Positions 45,938-55,972 are shown, counted from the first letter of the stretch. The stretch: DNA of 64,000 nt from Saturnia japonica (GCA_033032175.1 CM065304.1:2914001-2978000), one strand, 5' to 3'. Notes: generated from the letters alone by a model not told the origin. Translations and numbers: made by a program.

Positions 45938-47120
45938 TTTTTTTTTTTTTTTTTTTTTTTTAATTTATTTTCCAAAATACAAAATACATAATATACTATT
46001 TTCTAAAATCGCCAAACTGAAAAACAGTTTGTTGGCGAAAAACAAAATGCACTCAATACGGTATTACATAACATTTAAAACATTGTTATATTAAATATTT
46101 ATTTCAAAAAATGGTGTCTAGTATTATGGTCTTTATTCTCTTCTTAAATGTATTTACACTTTCGTAGTCTTCTGTTCTCAACATTTTATTATTATGTATT
46201 CTCGGTAATATATACTCTGTTGTTCTTTCTCCATTAAAGTTACTTGCACCAGGCTCTAGGAATTTTTTTATAGTGGTTGGTCTTAAGTTATTGTGTTTGT
46301 TATATACCCTTGGGATAGCATATCTAGACAAAGAAGAAAATTTTGCAACTGCTATTAAATAAGATACCTTATCATGTACTGGCAAGATATTACATTTTTT
46401 ATATAAAATATTATAATTATTATTACAAGAATCCTTTGTCTGTTTATCAACCAAAAGTTTAAGAAACCGTGTCTGTAATGATAAAATTTTGTCTAGGTAT
46501 GTACGAAATGTACGGCCATATGTACTTAAACCATAGCTTAGTGTAGCATCGACCAGACCATGATACAATATATATAGAATTTTCTTACTGCACACATATT
46601 TTAAATGGTTAAATTTATACAATAAACTTCTTAATTTGTTACAAACATTTTCAGTGTGTTTCTTCCAGTTCATGCTACAATCAACTGTTAACCCAAGATA
46701 CTTGTATTCATTTACAACCTGTATGGCGGGGCAACTGCACATATGTTTATTATTATGAAGGCAATCATATGAATGACCCAAGATATTCAGTGTTTCATCA
46801 GGCTTTCGCAAATAAGATGACTGAATGAGCATACATTTGGTTTTTGACACATTCAGTATAATACCATTGTCATGTGCCCATTTTAAAATATTTTCAAAGT
46901 CCTCCTGAATACACTTTTCTATAACTTTCAACTCCTTGTCAGCATACATTATGCACGTATCATCCGCATACATATATACAGAAGAGTTAATGATAACATT
47001 AGACATGCTATTTACGTGCATGATGTACCCAACAGGGCCATACACTGAGCCAGTTGGGACACCATACCTTATAAAAGCCTCCTCGCCGTATGTTCCGTTG
47101 ACAAGTGAATCGCTACATGA
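45938..47120 (-). mobile_element. LINE inserted in DDE transposase copy 2
   Basis: A T run at 45938-45961 is the poly-A tail of a minus-strand LINE. It splits the transposase between RTQNIIASDWEI (right) and AFDNIQEHEL (left). It is 5'-truncated just before the GVP-GS block. No long target duplicate was recognised. Confidence 0.75.
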
Positions 47121-47129
47121 ATTTCCCAA
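46104..47129 (-). CDS. LINE reverse transcriptase fragment, intact 341-codon frame
   Basis: The frame has YGVPTGSVYGPVGYI, MYADDTCIMYADKELK (catalytic YADD), NEYKYLGLTVDCSMNW and FNGERTTEYILPRIHNNK, ending with a stop at 46104. It has no RNase H domain. GVPTGS replaces the usual GVPQGS. The uninterrupted frame contrasts with the decayed DNA around it and indicates recent insertion. The first ATG lies at the insertion junction and is not a natural start; the protein is the C-terminal half of ORF2. Confidence 0.75.
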   Translation of the reverse strand: MGNSCSDSLVNGTYGEEAFIRYGVPTGSVYGPVGYIMHVNSMSNVIINSSVYMYADDTCIMYADKELKVIEKCIQEDFENILKWAHDNGIILNVSKTKCMLIQSSYLRKPDETLNILGHSYDCLHNNKHMCSCPAIQVVNEYKYLGLTVDCSMNWKKHTENVCNKLRSLLYKFNHLKYVCSKKILYILYHGLVDATLSYGLSTYGRTFRTYLDKILSLQTRFLKLLVDKQTKDSCNNNYNILYKKCNILPVHDKVSYLIAVAKFSSLSRYAIPRVYNKHNNLRPTTIKKFLEPGASNFNGERTTEYILPRIHNNKMLRTEDYESVNTFKKRIKTIILDTIF

Positions 47130-47139
47130 TCCGACGCTA

Positions 47140-48289
47140 TAATGTTTTGGGTTCTACTCACAATTTTTTCCCAGTTTTCAGTAGTTACTTCCACACATGC
47201 ATTTTTTAATAAATCTAACATCTTGTTTGCCTGAAAAGGGGGAGTGGGTATTGTTTCGAGCAGCGTGTCCTTTTATTTGTGCCCATATTAGTTCTATAGC
47301 ATTGTACTGGCAATGATATGCCGGAAGTCAAAGAATCCAATGACCACATTCTGCAGCTATTTCATCGATCGATCGATCGATAAAGTACTATCCACATTTT
47401 CGCTATAACGTTGGAGCCAGTCAATTATCTCTTGTTTTTTATTGGCCTGCATCGGCATTTTATCAATTTGTCTGGAGTGATATGTAGCATTGTCCATAAT
47501 AATTATGGATGGTTTTTCCAGAGATTGCACTATTTCTTTAAACCATCCTTCGTAAATCTCCGCGTTCATTTCTTCGTGGTAGTCCACTGTTTTCTTGGAT
47601 TTAAAGGCCAGTAAAGCATCTCACACAAATCTTTTCATAGACCCTGCATGGCATATGATAAGGCGTTCACCTTTTCCCATTGGCACTGAACTAGTAGAAG
47701 CGGCGGTGTCGTCAGTCTAGTTCTTAGATACTGTGTGGTTTGCATTTAACCAAGTCTCGTTTAAAATAACGTCGTGAAAATAACATTTGACCAATCTGAT
47801 ATCTTTTTGGCTTCGCTCAAAAATTCGCAGCAAGCCATAGCAATGTCGTGACGTTCCATCAATATTTTACGTTTGTCGGATTTTTTATAAGAAAATCCAA
47901 TTTCTTTCATAACCAAGCTTAATGACGATTTTTGGCCAAGGAACAAACCACATTAACGTAAAGAATTTTTTTTTGCAAGTAATATATAGTGATATATATG
48001 ACGGCGAATAGCATCAGCGTCGAAGTTGTCAACCGATGTCACACGACGTGGTTGGCGTTTTTTCTTCGGCGTACGAAGCTTATTTTCCTGCATGCTTCTT
48101 GTGCCGTAAGCTTCGGTAGTAATTTTTGAAACAGTAGGTCAACAATATTCCTAATGCGGCCGAAACACGCTCTCGCACTTGCGACAGTGGTAATAGCGGG
48201 CCACCATTTTGATACTCTGCTTCAAAGTAATTACGAACCTTGATCACCAGTTCTCTCGCCTGGCTTTTCAGAACAGATGCTTTCGACAT
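47140..48289 (-). pseudogene. DDE transposase copy 2, main part
   Basis: Starting MSKASVLKSQARELVIKV at 48289, it reads an N-terminal helix-turn-helix, then, in another frame, a basic linker (RTPKKKRQPRRVTSVDNFDA), SDKRKILMERHDIAMA near 47890, LNETWLNANHT near 47760, SIIIMDNATYHSRQ near 47490 and YHCQYNAIELIWAQIKG near 47290. The first catalytic aspartate is replaced (LNE for LDE). The second aspartate and final glutamate remain. Frame changes and a CGAT tetranucleotide repeat (47368-47387) disrupt it. Confidence 0.7.
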
Positions 48290-48693
48290 TTTGATATTTG
48301 ACAGCTGGGCAGCAATCAACATGGATGAACACAAAATACTCAATGTAACATATGGATAAAGTGAAAAAACTCAGAGAACAGAAATGTAGTGACTAGCACG
48401 ACCGTCTTGTTGCAAGTGACTGATTAAAACAAACACAAAATGGCGGTGGGCCTTTGAGTGTTCCCACCTTGAAAAAATATATTTTAATGTTTTTGTTGTA
48501 TTTGTCTTAGTTCAAAATATAATAAATATATGCTATCGATATCATTACTTATTTGGTCACAACACTACAACTATCAAATTAGAACTGTCATGGAGAAATT
48601 AAAAATGGAAATAGTATAATTTACTCAAAAAAGATGTTTGCATGTTGTGCATCATAAACACATAAACTAACCTATTGGTAAAAAAAGCATACT
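48290..48693. other. Flank of DDE transposase copy 2
   Basis: A GTGGGAACACTCAAAGG-like complement at about 48440-48470 weakly matches GTGGGCTCACTTCAACG at 45632, possibly the two ends of the transposon. No other feature. Confidence 0.3.
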
Positions 48694-48920
48694 TCACAGA
48701 TTTGAGAAAAAGGTTGATGGATCCTTCAGAACAACAAATTTAGGACACGCATTTAGCTGTGTGTCTTTGGCAACCAGATAACAACATGCCTGACTGTGAG
48801 AATATTGCTGCCAGGGTAGTTAATATAAGTTTTACAGTTTTTTACCACTCTAGCAGTGTAGTCGTTAGTCCAACATCCGCCATCAAAAAACTGATTGTGT
48901 ACTTGAAATAAAGTGGCCCA
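48694..48920 (-). pseudogene. Unrecognised coding-like segment
   Basis: The minus strand reads WATLFQVHNQFFDGGCWTND, YTARVVKNCKTYINYPGSNI, then, after a one-base frame change near 48805, QACCYLVAKDTQLNACPKFV and VLKDPSTFFSNL before a stop. The cysteine-rich, non-repetitive composition looks like true protein rather than chance. I do not recognise the family. A related short stretch (F-V-F then APSAFFSNL) lies on the opposite strand at 49862-49912. No splice sites bound it clearly. Confidence 0.4.
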
Positions 48921-49407
48921 ATCACCATTTCATGTTAATTTTCAACTTAAATTATATCTCTCTTCTTAATTCTCTATAAGCTTTTGTTTTAACTTACTAG
49001 ATGATTCCGATGTATTATGATTTTGTAATATTTGGCAGTGATCTTGGATTTTAGATTTTTGACTGGGACACTAAATTCTCCAGGGTTCTCTATAATATTT
49101 ACTTTGGAACCATTATGCATCTCTTTCAGTGGTTATAGATCATTGTCAAACAAAGTAAATATATCTTACATAAGAAATTTTACTACTTTTAATTCCATGA
49201 TAGTTCATTTGGAAATAAAATGATTTTCCAAAGCTAAATAAATATATTTTTTACTATATTATCCAGAAAAATATTTCATTGTAATCTAGTAGGAAACACT
49301 TTTGTTTTGTAATTAGTAACAAATAACAAGGAAAATAACGTCAAAATATGCTTTGTTATCTATGAAACGATCAGAAAGAACTTTACTTTATAATTATACA
49401 TGACATA

Positions 49408-49746
49408 TTGACGTGACAACGTCTTATAATTCGATGGAGCCGGCTGCAAGCACAAAAAAACATGACTCATGCGGCGTTCCATTTAAGGCTTGAAGTGCAA
49501 GCGGCCTCCGCGTTCGGCAGCGTTCGACATTTGTCGCTCTCCTACTTGAGTGAGCGATGCGTCCGCGTGGACAGCTGTTATACAATAATACATTTACATG
49601 TTTTTTTCAAGTATGAAGTGCAGTGAAAAGTGAATGTGGTGTCAATTGTTTATAGCAACGATAATTGCGTCGAAATAAAATTAAAATTTTCTTTTGAAAA
49701 ATGATACCATTCCTTCAGTATTTTCTTATGACGTTGTCACGTTCAA
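49408..49746. mobile_element. Small inverted-repeat element beside the PLD6-like gene
   Basis: Ends TTGACGTGACAACGTCTTAT (49408 on) and the complement of 49725-49746 (TTGAACGTGACAACGTCATA) are about 22-bp inverted repeats. The interior of about 295 bases is GC-richer than the flanks and non-coding. I recall similar ACGTGACAACGTC ends in Lepidoptera. It ends 250 bases before the PLD6-like exon. Confidence 0.55.
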
Positions 49747-49861
49747 CTATCGTCAGTAAACCGACTTTACAGACAACCGATTTTTTAAAAATATATTATT
49801 AAAATACACAGGGTGCTGACATTGAACAATGTTTCAATTCACAGTTGAATACATATATGAG

Positions 49862-49912
49862 ACATTTTTGTGTTCTAACAGGCTCCATCTGCCTTTTTCT
49901 CAAATCTGTGGT
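49862..49912 (+). repeat. Inverted relative of the 48694-48920 segment
   Basis: CCTTTTTCTCAAATCTGTG is shared with the complement of 48694-48720, with looser similarity over about 55 bases upstream. It indicates two related sequences in opposite orientation about 1.2 kb apart. Confidence 0.4.
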
Positions 49913-49994
49913 ATACTTTTATGTTTTTTGATATTATTTTATAGATATAGGTATAATTTTTTCTTTTTGTTAATGAATTTTGTTTACATTTCAG

Positions 49995-50296
49995 GTGCAG
50001 AAATAAAATATAAAAACACAAACATCAACCATACGCCACATAAGTTTTGTTTAATTGACAGTCAAATGCTCATGACTGGCACTCTAAATTGGGGAGAAGA
50101 CCGTTCATCAGATCATTGGAATTATGTATACATAACTAATAAAGATCAATTAGTAGATCCAGTGAAAAGAGAGTTTGAGGAGCTGTGGAACACATGTTCC
50201 AATGAATCTGCTAATTTAAATGAACGGTTTGATGGTGAAATAATGTTTGATACAGAAAGAAATCAAAATGTTGAAAGTGCCAGAAGTATTGCATAG
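49995..50296 (+). CDS. PLD6/Zucchini-like protein, terminal exon
   Basis: Acceptor TTTACATTTCAG opens a phase-1 exon of 302 bases ending with TAG at 50294. It reads GAEIKYKNTN, HTPHKFCLIDSQMLMTGTLN and WGEDRSSDHWNYVYITNKD, then EFEELWNTCS. Phospholipase D6/Zucchini (mitochondrial cardiolipin hydrolase) is a membrane-bound nuclease in the piRNA pathway with one HKD motif, HxKx4D...GSxN. Here K, D and GT-N are kept but the histidine two residues before K is proline (PHK). The frame is intact. Upstream exons were not found and the segment before it is full of transposon DNA. It may be a divergent paralogue without catalysis or a decaying copy. Confidence 0.6.
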
Positions 50297-50945
50297 GAAT
50301 TCATTAACACTTAAAGTGTTGGTATTACATTTCTAAATTAAGCAACACTTACAAATGTTGGACTTAACTGTAAATAGTGATTGTTTTTATTTTATAATAT
50401 TTTCACAAATGTTCTGTCATCAGATACATGCCCTGTTGTATATTTGAACACTATTTTAAAATACTCTTGCTATTAGAATGCTTATCTAAGATTTATGAAT
50501 TGATGTTGGAGTTATTAGCCATTTTCAACACTTTCTTTTTACTATTTATCTATTTTTAATTTAAAATTTCAATTTTAGAAACTGCTTTTTAGAATAAAAG
50601 TGTTTCTTCATAATAATTAAGCAAAGCTTAATATATTAAGCTGGCCTAGCCTTTTTCAACACATTCTTTTTACTATTTATCTATGTTTACTCTAAAATTT
50701 CAATTTTTTAAGGAACTGCTTTTTAGAAGAAAAGTGTTTCTTCATCCTTTATTATCTAATTGTTCACTTAGTAGCTATCTGGATATTTCATATTTTTATT
50801 TAAAACTTTTGTTTGGTCAGCTTTGTATTTTTTTAAAACTTTTATGGATTTTTCGTCATTGTATATTGAATAAAACTAAATTAATATTTGTATTGTAATT
50901 TCAAATAATTAAATTTTCTAGCAATGTTCTTAATGAATAAAATTT
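50297..50945 (+). other. Likely 3' UTR of the PLD6-like gene
   Basis: AT-rich with several AATAAA motifs, the last at 50936-50941. It contains the direct duplication at 50517-50745. No coding potential. Confidence 0.4.
50517..50745 (+). repeat. Direct duplication of about 95 bases
   Basis: Copy 1 (50517-50611) and copy 2 (50648-50745) share TTTTTACTATTTATCTAT, AAAATTTCAATTTT, AACTGCTTTTTAGAA and AAAAGTGTTTCTTCAT, separated by a 36-base spacer with AAGCTTAATATATTAAGCT, itself a near-palindrome. Confidence 0.8.
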
Positions 50946-51199
50946 ACAAAATCTATTTTATTTTTATTTATTTATTTTTAAGGGAAACAAACAGATTATA
51001 ATGCTTAAATAATAAATTTTCCTCATATATAACAACACAACGCACACCATATTAGATTATTAAGAAATAATAATAATTTATTTACTAGATATAGTATAAC
51101 TATGAAAAGGACAAAGCAAGAGAAATATAAAATCGTAATATCTATTGGTAGTTAAGTTAAACTATTAATGACATCACATTTGGCAATGACTATTTTTTT

Positions 51200-51520
51200 T
51201 AAATAATTATAAAATATATCCAATGTCAAAGAAATGTAAATTATTCAAATTACATGTTCTATATGGGAAAGTGTTAGCAACATAATTCGTTTTGCATAAA
51301 GGCACATCAAATAGATATAGTTTTCTGGCATTGGACCTAGGGCATCTAAATCCGAGTTCACCAAGAAGATTTAGATGTTTAATAAATTTACATTGTATTC
51401 TTTCATTCATTTCAGTATACTTATTATATTGCGGGTTCCAAACTGTGGACCCCTACTCCAGTATGGAACGAACTAAACTTAAAAAGAAGAACAAGAGTTG
51501 ATGAACATTTCAAATGTTTT
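51200..51520 (-). pseudogene. LINE ORF2 C-terminal fragment
   Basis: The minus strand reads SLVRSILE, stop, GSTVWNPQYNKYTEMNERIQ, CKFIKHLNLLG and LYLFDVPLCKTNYVANTF, matching the 'LVRSILEYGSVVW-P----I--IE-VQ-KF' and 'VP-CRTN' blocks of Jockey/CR1 reverse transcriptases. The rest of the element is missing. Confidence 0.65.
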
Positions 51521-51751
51521 CCTGTTCTTAAAATAAAGCCAAGCATTTTGTATATAAATAAAATAATAGAGGTTTGCCACTGCGCGCATAAAACAAATAC
51601 GTGGTCCTTAATTTAAAAAAAAATCTCAATATCTTCATTCAATAAAGTGTTACGAAAGTTTTAAGAAACATTTTTTATGAGCACTAAATGTTTGCTATAT
51701 GTTTTCTTGCCCTGGGGATTGTAGAATTAGTATAAATTAACGCAAACGAAG

Positions 51752-51811
51752 TCACGGATGGTTGCTAGTATGTTTATAAATCTTCAGGGATCTGACGTAT
51801 TGTTCAAGTGC
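51752..51811 (-). CDS. Candidate terminal exon
   Basis: On the minus strand TTTTGATTTTACAG precedes 19 codons, ALEQYVRSLKIYKHTSNHP, and a TGA. Only this phase stays open beyond eight codons. The strong pyrimidine-rich acceptor and ordinary composition suggest a last exon whose upstream part lies to the right, beyond the Jockey insertion. Unrecognised; short enough to be chance. Confidence 0.35.
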   Translation of the reverse strand, partial: ALEQYVRSLKIYKHTSNHP

Positions 51812-52019
51812 CTGTAAAATCAAAATTATTTTTTATCAGAGTTTAAACACTACTTTTATTAATAACTTAGTAATCATAATTTCCAGCCCTTAAAAACCCA
51901 CTGCTGATTATATTATGATGGGCCTCTCTTCTTTCCAAACCCACTTTGGGGACTACTGTGCCACTCTTAGATTTTGGGTTAGAATAAATGAAACGTCCAA
52001 TCAGAAGGTTGATTATAAA
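51812..52019. other. Short unassigned stretch
   Basis: Nothing recognised apart from the acceptor of the candidate exon. Confidence 0.4.
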
Positions 52020-52034
52020 GTTTTTTTTTAACTA

Positions 52035-52310
52035 CTGACTATACTGTTAGCCTTGGGGCCCTGAAGCTGCTGCGGCTTTTACAGCTTCACTGAACTTGGG
52101 GGCAAGCGCAGAGGGCATTCAGCCGCGAAAGTTTTGGACGTCTCGCACGAGGGTGCCAAAGTGGTGGAACCTCGGCTCGGGCGATCGTCGCCAATGTTAA
52201 TAGGTCGCGATCTAGCTAATTCTCTACTACGATTCGAACTAAGTAAAATATACGCATAGACATGTTTTCTTCTTCCTGGGAGGAAAGAAGGAACCATGTA
52301 TATGTGTATT
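52035..52310 (-). repeat. Jockey 3'-terminal segment, copy c
   Basis: Blocks GTTAGCCTTGGGGCCC, GCTGCGGCTTTTACAGCTTC and GTGCCAAAGTGGTGGAACCT match copies at 14590, 37065, 63110 and 63515. Its position between the reverse transcriptase and the poly-A tail identifies the family as the 3' end of this LINE. Confidence 0.7.
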
Positions 52311-52424
52311 TAGTGATTTGAAAGTATTTCTACACTAACTAGCGCAAGACTAACCAGCGCAAAAAAAGAAAAAAAAGGTCCCTTACAGAACCCATGTACC
52401 TGTGTGGTGTGCACGAGTTTATGT

Positions 52425-54280
52425 TCATAACGTGCGTAATGTTGTATGTGGGTAGCTAAGTATTGCACATATAGTGTCACTTGTATTGCGCGGGCGGCTG
52501 CCTGACCCAAGGGCTTCACACCGAGGAACGGACCTGACGTGATTTGATGCGATGTCGAAGTAAGAACGAGAAAGGTGTCCGGCATAGGCATGTATCGAAG
52601 GAAGATTCATATCTCTATGGAGATCTTCCATACGAACATACTGAGGGGCCCCGGTAAGGCGGTAAAGAAACCTATTCTGAATGGTTTGTAATCGTTTCCA
52701 GTTCGATCTTGACATATGTGCGAACGCAGCGCAACTATATGTCATTATCGGACGGATACATATCTTTGTTGTATAATTTTATTTATTTAAATTATAATGC
52801 ACATCAAATGAGAGTCGATATAGCTGTGGTCGGGATCGCTTGACGTACGTCCGTCTCGCACGTAGACTTGTGAGTTCTGCCGGTCGGCAGGCAGCGCAGG
52901 CGCTGGCGAGCGGCCGAAGTGCCGTTATCTTGCACTCCTCCCTCGTGCGGCCTTCCTCGCCGATGACACCCGGCGAGGCGACGGCGGATGACTAGCGTTA
53001 TATAGAATAATTATGCGCTGCCACATCTTGTAGAGCGTAAGCTTGTGTCTCGTGGACATTTTACTTACAGAACATAACAGAGGATGCAAACGGCCCAGGA
53101 CCCAGGTGGCCCTGTTCCTAACTTGAGCGACGTGAGGTATAAAGGAGAGCATACTATCTAGGGTTACACTTACATATTTGGTCTTCTTTACCCAGGGAAT
53201 CGGATTACCGAAGAGTTCAAGGGGTTTTACGCTTGAGGCTCTTCGGTATCTTTGAGGAATTCTTATCGAAGAGCATCGTTGCCAGTCGTTAAACCAATTT
53301 CCGAGAGTGATCATGGTGCGTTGGACTCTACTTTTGAGTTGGACTCTGTGCCTTTTAGAGGAGTATATAACTGTATCGTCAGCGTATAGCCCTACTTCGA
53401 CTTCCTTGGGGAACCTTGGGGGACGCCTGAGTGTATGGGGTGGGGTGTGGATAGTTCACCTTCCACTCTGTAGCGGAAGGTGCTTTCTGTGAGATAATCG
53501 GGGATTTCGCGACAGTACAACTTGTCCTTCGTGCTAGACCTTATCAAAGGCCTTGGCAACGTCAAAAAGACTGCAAGTGTACGACGAGAGTTACTTTTTG
53601 GCTCAAAGAAGTTAAACATGATGTGCTCCGTGAGGCGTTGCACTTGATGAGTGCAAGAATGTCTAGTACGAAAACCGAACTGCTCAGGCGGATAGAGGTT
53701 TTTGTCCTCTATTAGGGACTTGGGACGGTTCAGAAGGAGCCGCTCGTAAATTTTACCCAAGGTATATAAGAAAACTCATAGAGCGATAGCTGTCGGGAAG
53801 CGACGCGCTCTTGCCGGGCTTGTGAATACCTGCGACAATGGCCTTCGGCAAGGCACTCCACCTTGTCGACGCTATCGAACGCAGGTGTTGTGCCGGGACC
53901 CCTTTCGAGAGGGGGGCATAAGAGAGGAGGTATCTATTTTAAGTGCATGGGCTACTTTCCAGTAAGTCAGATGGGATAGTCTTAGTCCTTCGAGTAAGGT
54001 GTCCCATTTGTGACTTCTGAACTCGGTTATGCGGGCTTTAACCACTCTCTGGAGTGCGCGTAACCATGTGTACGAGTCGCAGCGTTCTTCTCCGTCAACA
54101 ATGCTCGCACGTCGGCAGGGAGTACAAAGCAGCGATCGTTTTCCGCTTGGGCCTCTCACGAGGCCCTCCGATGCCGACTAGAGAGTCGATCGCGAGATCT
54201 ACGTCCGGGACCCGATCGAGAACGGACGACGACTGCCTGTCCGCAAGATACCGTTTAAGTTTGGCATAGTCAACCATTTT
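52425..54280 (-). pseudogene. Jockey reverse transcriptase pieces
   Basis: In order: VVDYAKLKRYLADRQSS (54277), MGKIYERLLLNRPKSLIEDK and PPEQFGFRTRHSCTHQVQRL (53760), HSGVPQGSPRKSK (53430), VKKTKYVSVTLDSMLSFIPH (53190), and NWKRLQTIQNRFLYRLTGAP with LPSIHAYAGHLSRSYF (52700). The block that should hold YADD is disrupted between 53300 and 53430. All frames are broken. Confidence 0.75.
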
Positions 54281-54570
54281 GACTGAAGGAGGGCTGGAGT
54301 CATGTAGTTCACCTAGCTGTAAGAAGACCGGGCGATGGTCTGAGTCGAAACAATGATCTTGGATGTTTTGTGGTGTTGGATATCTATCAAGAGAGCTACA
54401 TCAAGCACTGTCGGTATACAGTTGTCTTGAAAATGGGTGGGAGTGGGGGGCGCTATGGCGTCAAAGTTTAGCTCGTCCGCCAACCCTTCGAGAATAACCC
54501 CATTGCTGGAGTCTCCACTGTTGAGGTCACCTGCCATATTCTTGTATGGGGGCTCTACGGAGACGACCAA

Positions 54571-55486
54571 TTATTGAAAAGGTTGTTTTTGTTTTGAGTA
54601 CATACGATATACTTCATGTACGGGGAATTTTTGCTCCCTGAGAGAAGCAAATGCCTCCTCTGGAATGATCTCGACCAGAATACGGCGGATCACTACCCGG
54701 AGGACGCGCTCCTCTGCAAGGGCGTAGGTGTAATAGTGGAGCGCTTTGTTCCGGAGGAGGGTGGTGATTTTACGGTGGGCTTCGGACGTGCACACAGTAA
54801 TAGAAATACTAGTGGCGATATTTCTGGCTTTGTTATATTGGAGATTGAGCCTTTTCAGCTCGTTCTCCAGATTCGTTCAGGCTGCTTTGTCTTGGACGAC
54901 GATAGGGGGCGGGGGACGCTCTTTTCTCCGGCAGGGGCGAGAGCGAGGGGCGCAGAGGTTGCGGAGGCGGCGGCGCCAGTATCCGTTTTTACGGTTTTGG
55001 TTGCGCAGTCAGGCTGTCCCGAGACGCTCGTTTCCGAGAAGTAACGGCGGTGAAGCTGTCGTTGTTTACGGTGCGTTCGGAGGGAATAATGAGCGGAACT
55101 GTGAAGTGTGTGTCGAATTCCATCTCGGAAGATGGGGCTGGGCTAATGGTGGTGTCAATCTCTACCAGAAGGGACGAAAATGAGTTGGACAGCGTTACTA
55201 CTGCGGGAGCAGCGGGTTTTTTGTGGCGGCCATAAAGGCCGGGGATGTAAGATCGCTGTTGAGATTGTGGTTGGGATGGACGCGGCGCGCGGTATGCGGT
55301 TGTGGCTCTACAGGGGAGGGGGTATTCAGACATGGGGACCGAGGCGGGCCGTGCGGCGGCAGGTGAGACCGCGGCGGAAGTGGAGAGGGTGGCGTGCGCG
55401 GCAACGACGCACTGATTGGTTGCGACGGGGCGAAGTGAGTGTGCCATCTGTGCCCGGCTAACATACTCTTCGTTAAGCGATGGCAT
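54571..55486 (-). pseudogene. Jockey ORF1 (gag-like) remnant
   Basis: A proline/alanine/serine-rich N-terminal part (55486-54989), then a charged segment with IIPEEAFASLREQKFPVHEV and YRMYSKQ near 54620, a typical pre-zinc-knuckle region of Jockey gag. The CCHC knuckles expected next are deleted. The high GC content contrasts with the flanks. Confidence 0.65.
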
Positions 55487-55629
55487 GTGTAACGCGACGA
55501 AATAAATAAACTGCTGGTGTTCGGCTTCCAGCTATTTAAAACGCGACTCTAAATCCGCGTAGTTTAATATTTCGGCCATCGCGGTGGCGGTTTGGAGGGC
55601 GGGGGAGTGAATTTAAAAACCTCCCTGCT

Positions 55630-55972
55630 TGGAGGGCAGGGGGGTTGCCGAATGAGTTTAACGGGCTATCCGAGCCTGGAGCAAACCTGGGGCTTAACTA
55701 TGCAAAAAGGCAAAAGCTAAGATTCTCAGGCACGTCCGAGTTACCGTTTACCTGTACCTGCGTGGCCTTCAGAATTGAGTCTTTACCGGCATAAAAAGAG
55801 TCTTATGTGTTAATACAAGTTATAAAGTATCTGTGTGCCAAATTTCATCCAATTTTATTCAGCCGTTTTTGATAATTATTGTTATATATTTTATACGAAT
55901 AGACAGGTAAAGAAAGGCAGACAGACAGACAGACAAAAATTTTAAAAATTGGTGTTTTGTTATAGGTTTCGT
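55630..55972 (+). repeat. Dispersed repeat tail (CAGA-rich)
   Basis: TCTTTACCGGCATAAAAAGA, TGTGTGCCAAATTTCATCC and GGCAGACAGACAGACAGAC form a tail type recalled from lepidopteran repeats. It separates two LINEs. Confidence 0.45.

Larger units (their letters stand above)
52020..55620 (-). mobile_element. Jockey-clade LINE, nearly full length but disrupted
   Basis: A T run at 52020-52029 is the poly-A tail. Reading leftward from the 5' end: gag-like ORF1 (about 55486-54580), endonuclease C-terminus (54570-54313), reverse transcriptase (54280-52425) and a 3' region (52310-52030) that recurs elsewhere in the window. A junction near 54570 joins mid-gag directly to endonuclease, so a block holding the zinc knuckles and endonuclease N-terminus has been deleted. 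Many frameshifts and stops. Confidence 0.8.

Noticed and set aside
45632..48470. GTGGG-type inverted ends around DDE transposase copy 2
   Set aside because: Only about 12 of 15 bases match and the left end abuts the Jockey LINE; mentioned but not called as terminal repeats.
54616..55461. Long plus-strand open frames rich in glycine and arginine
   Set aside because: Antisense shadows of the GC-rich Jockey gag-like ORF on the minus strand.
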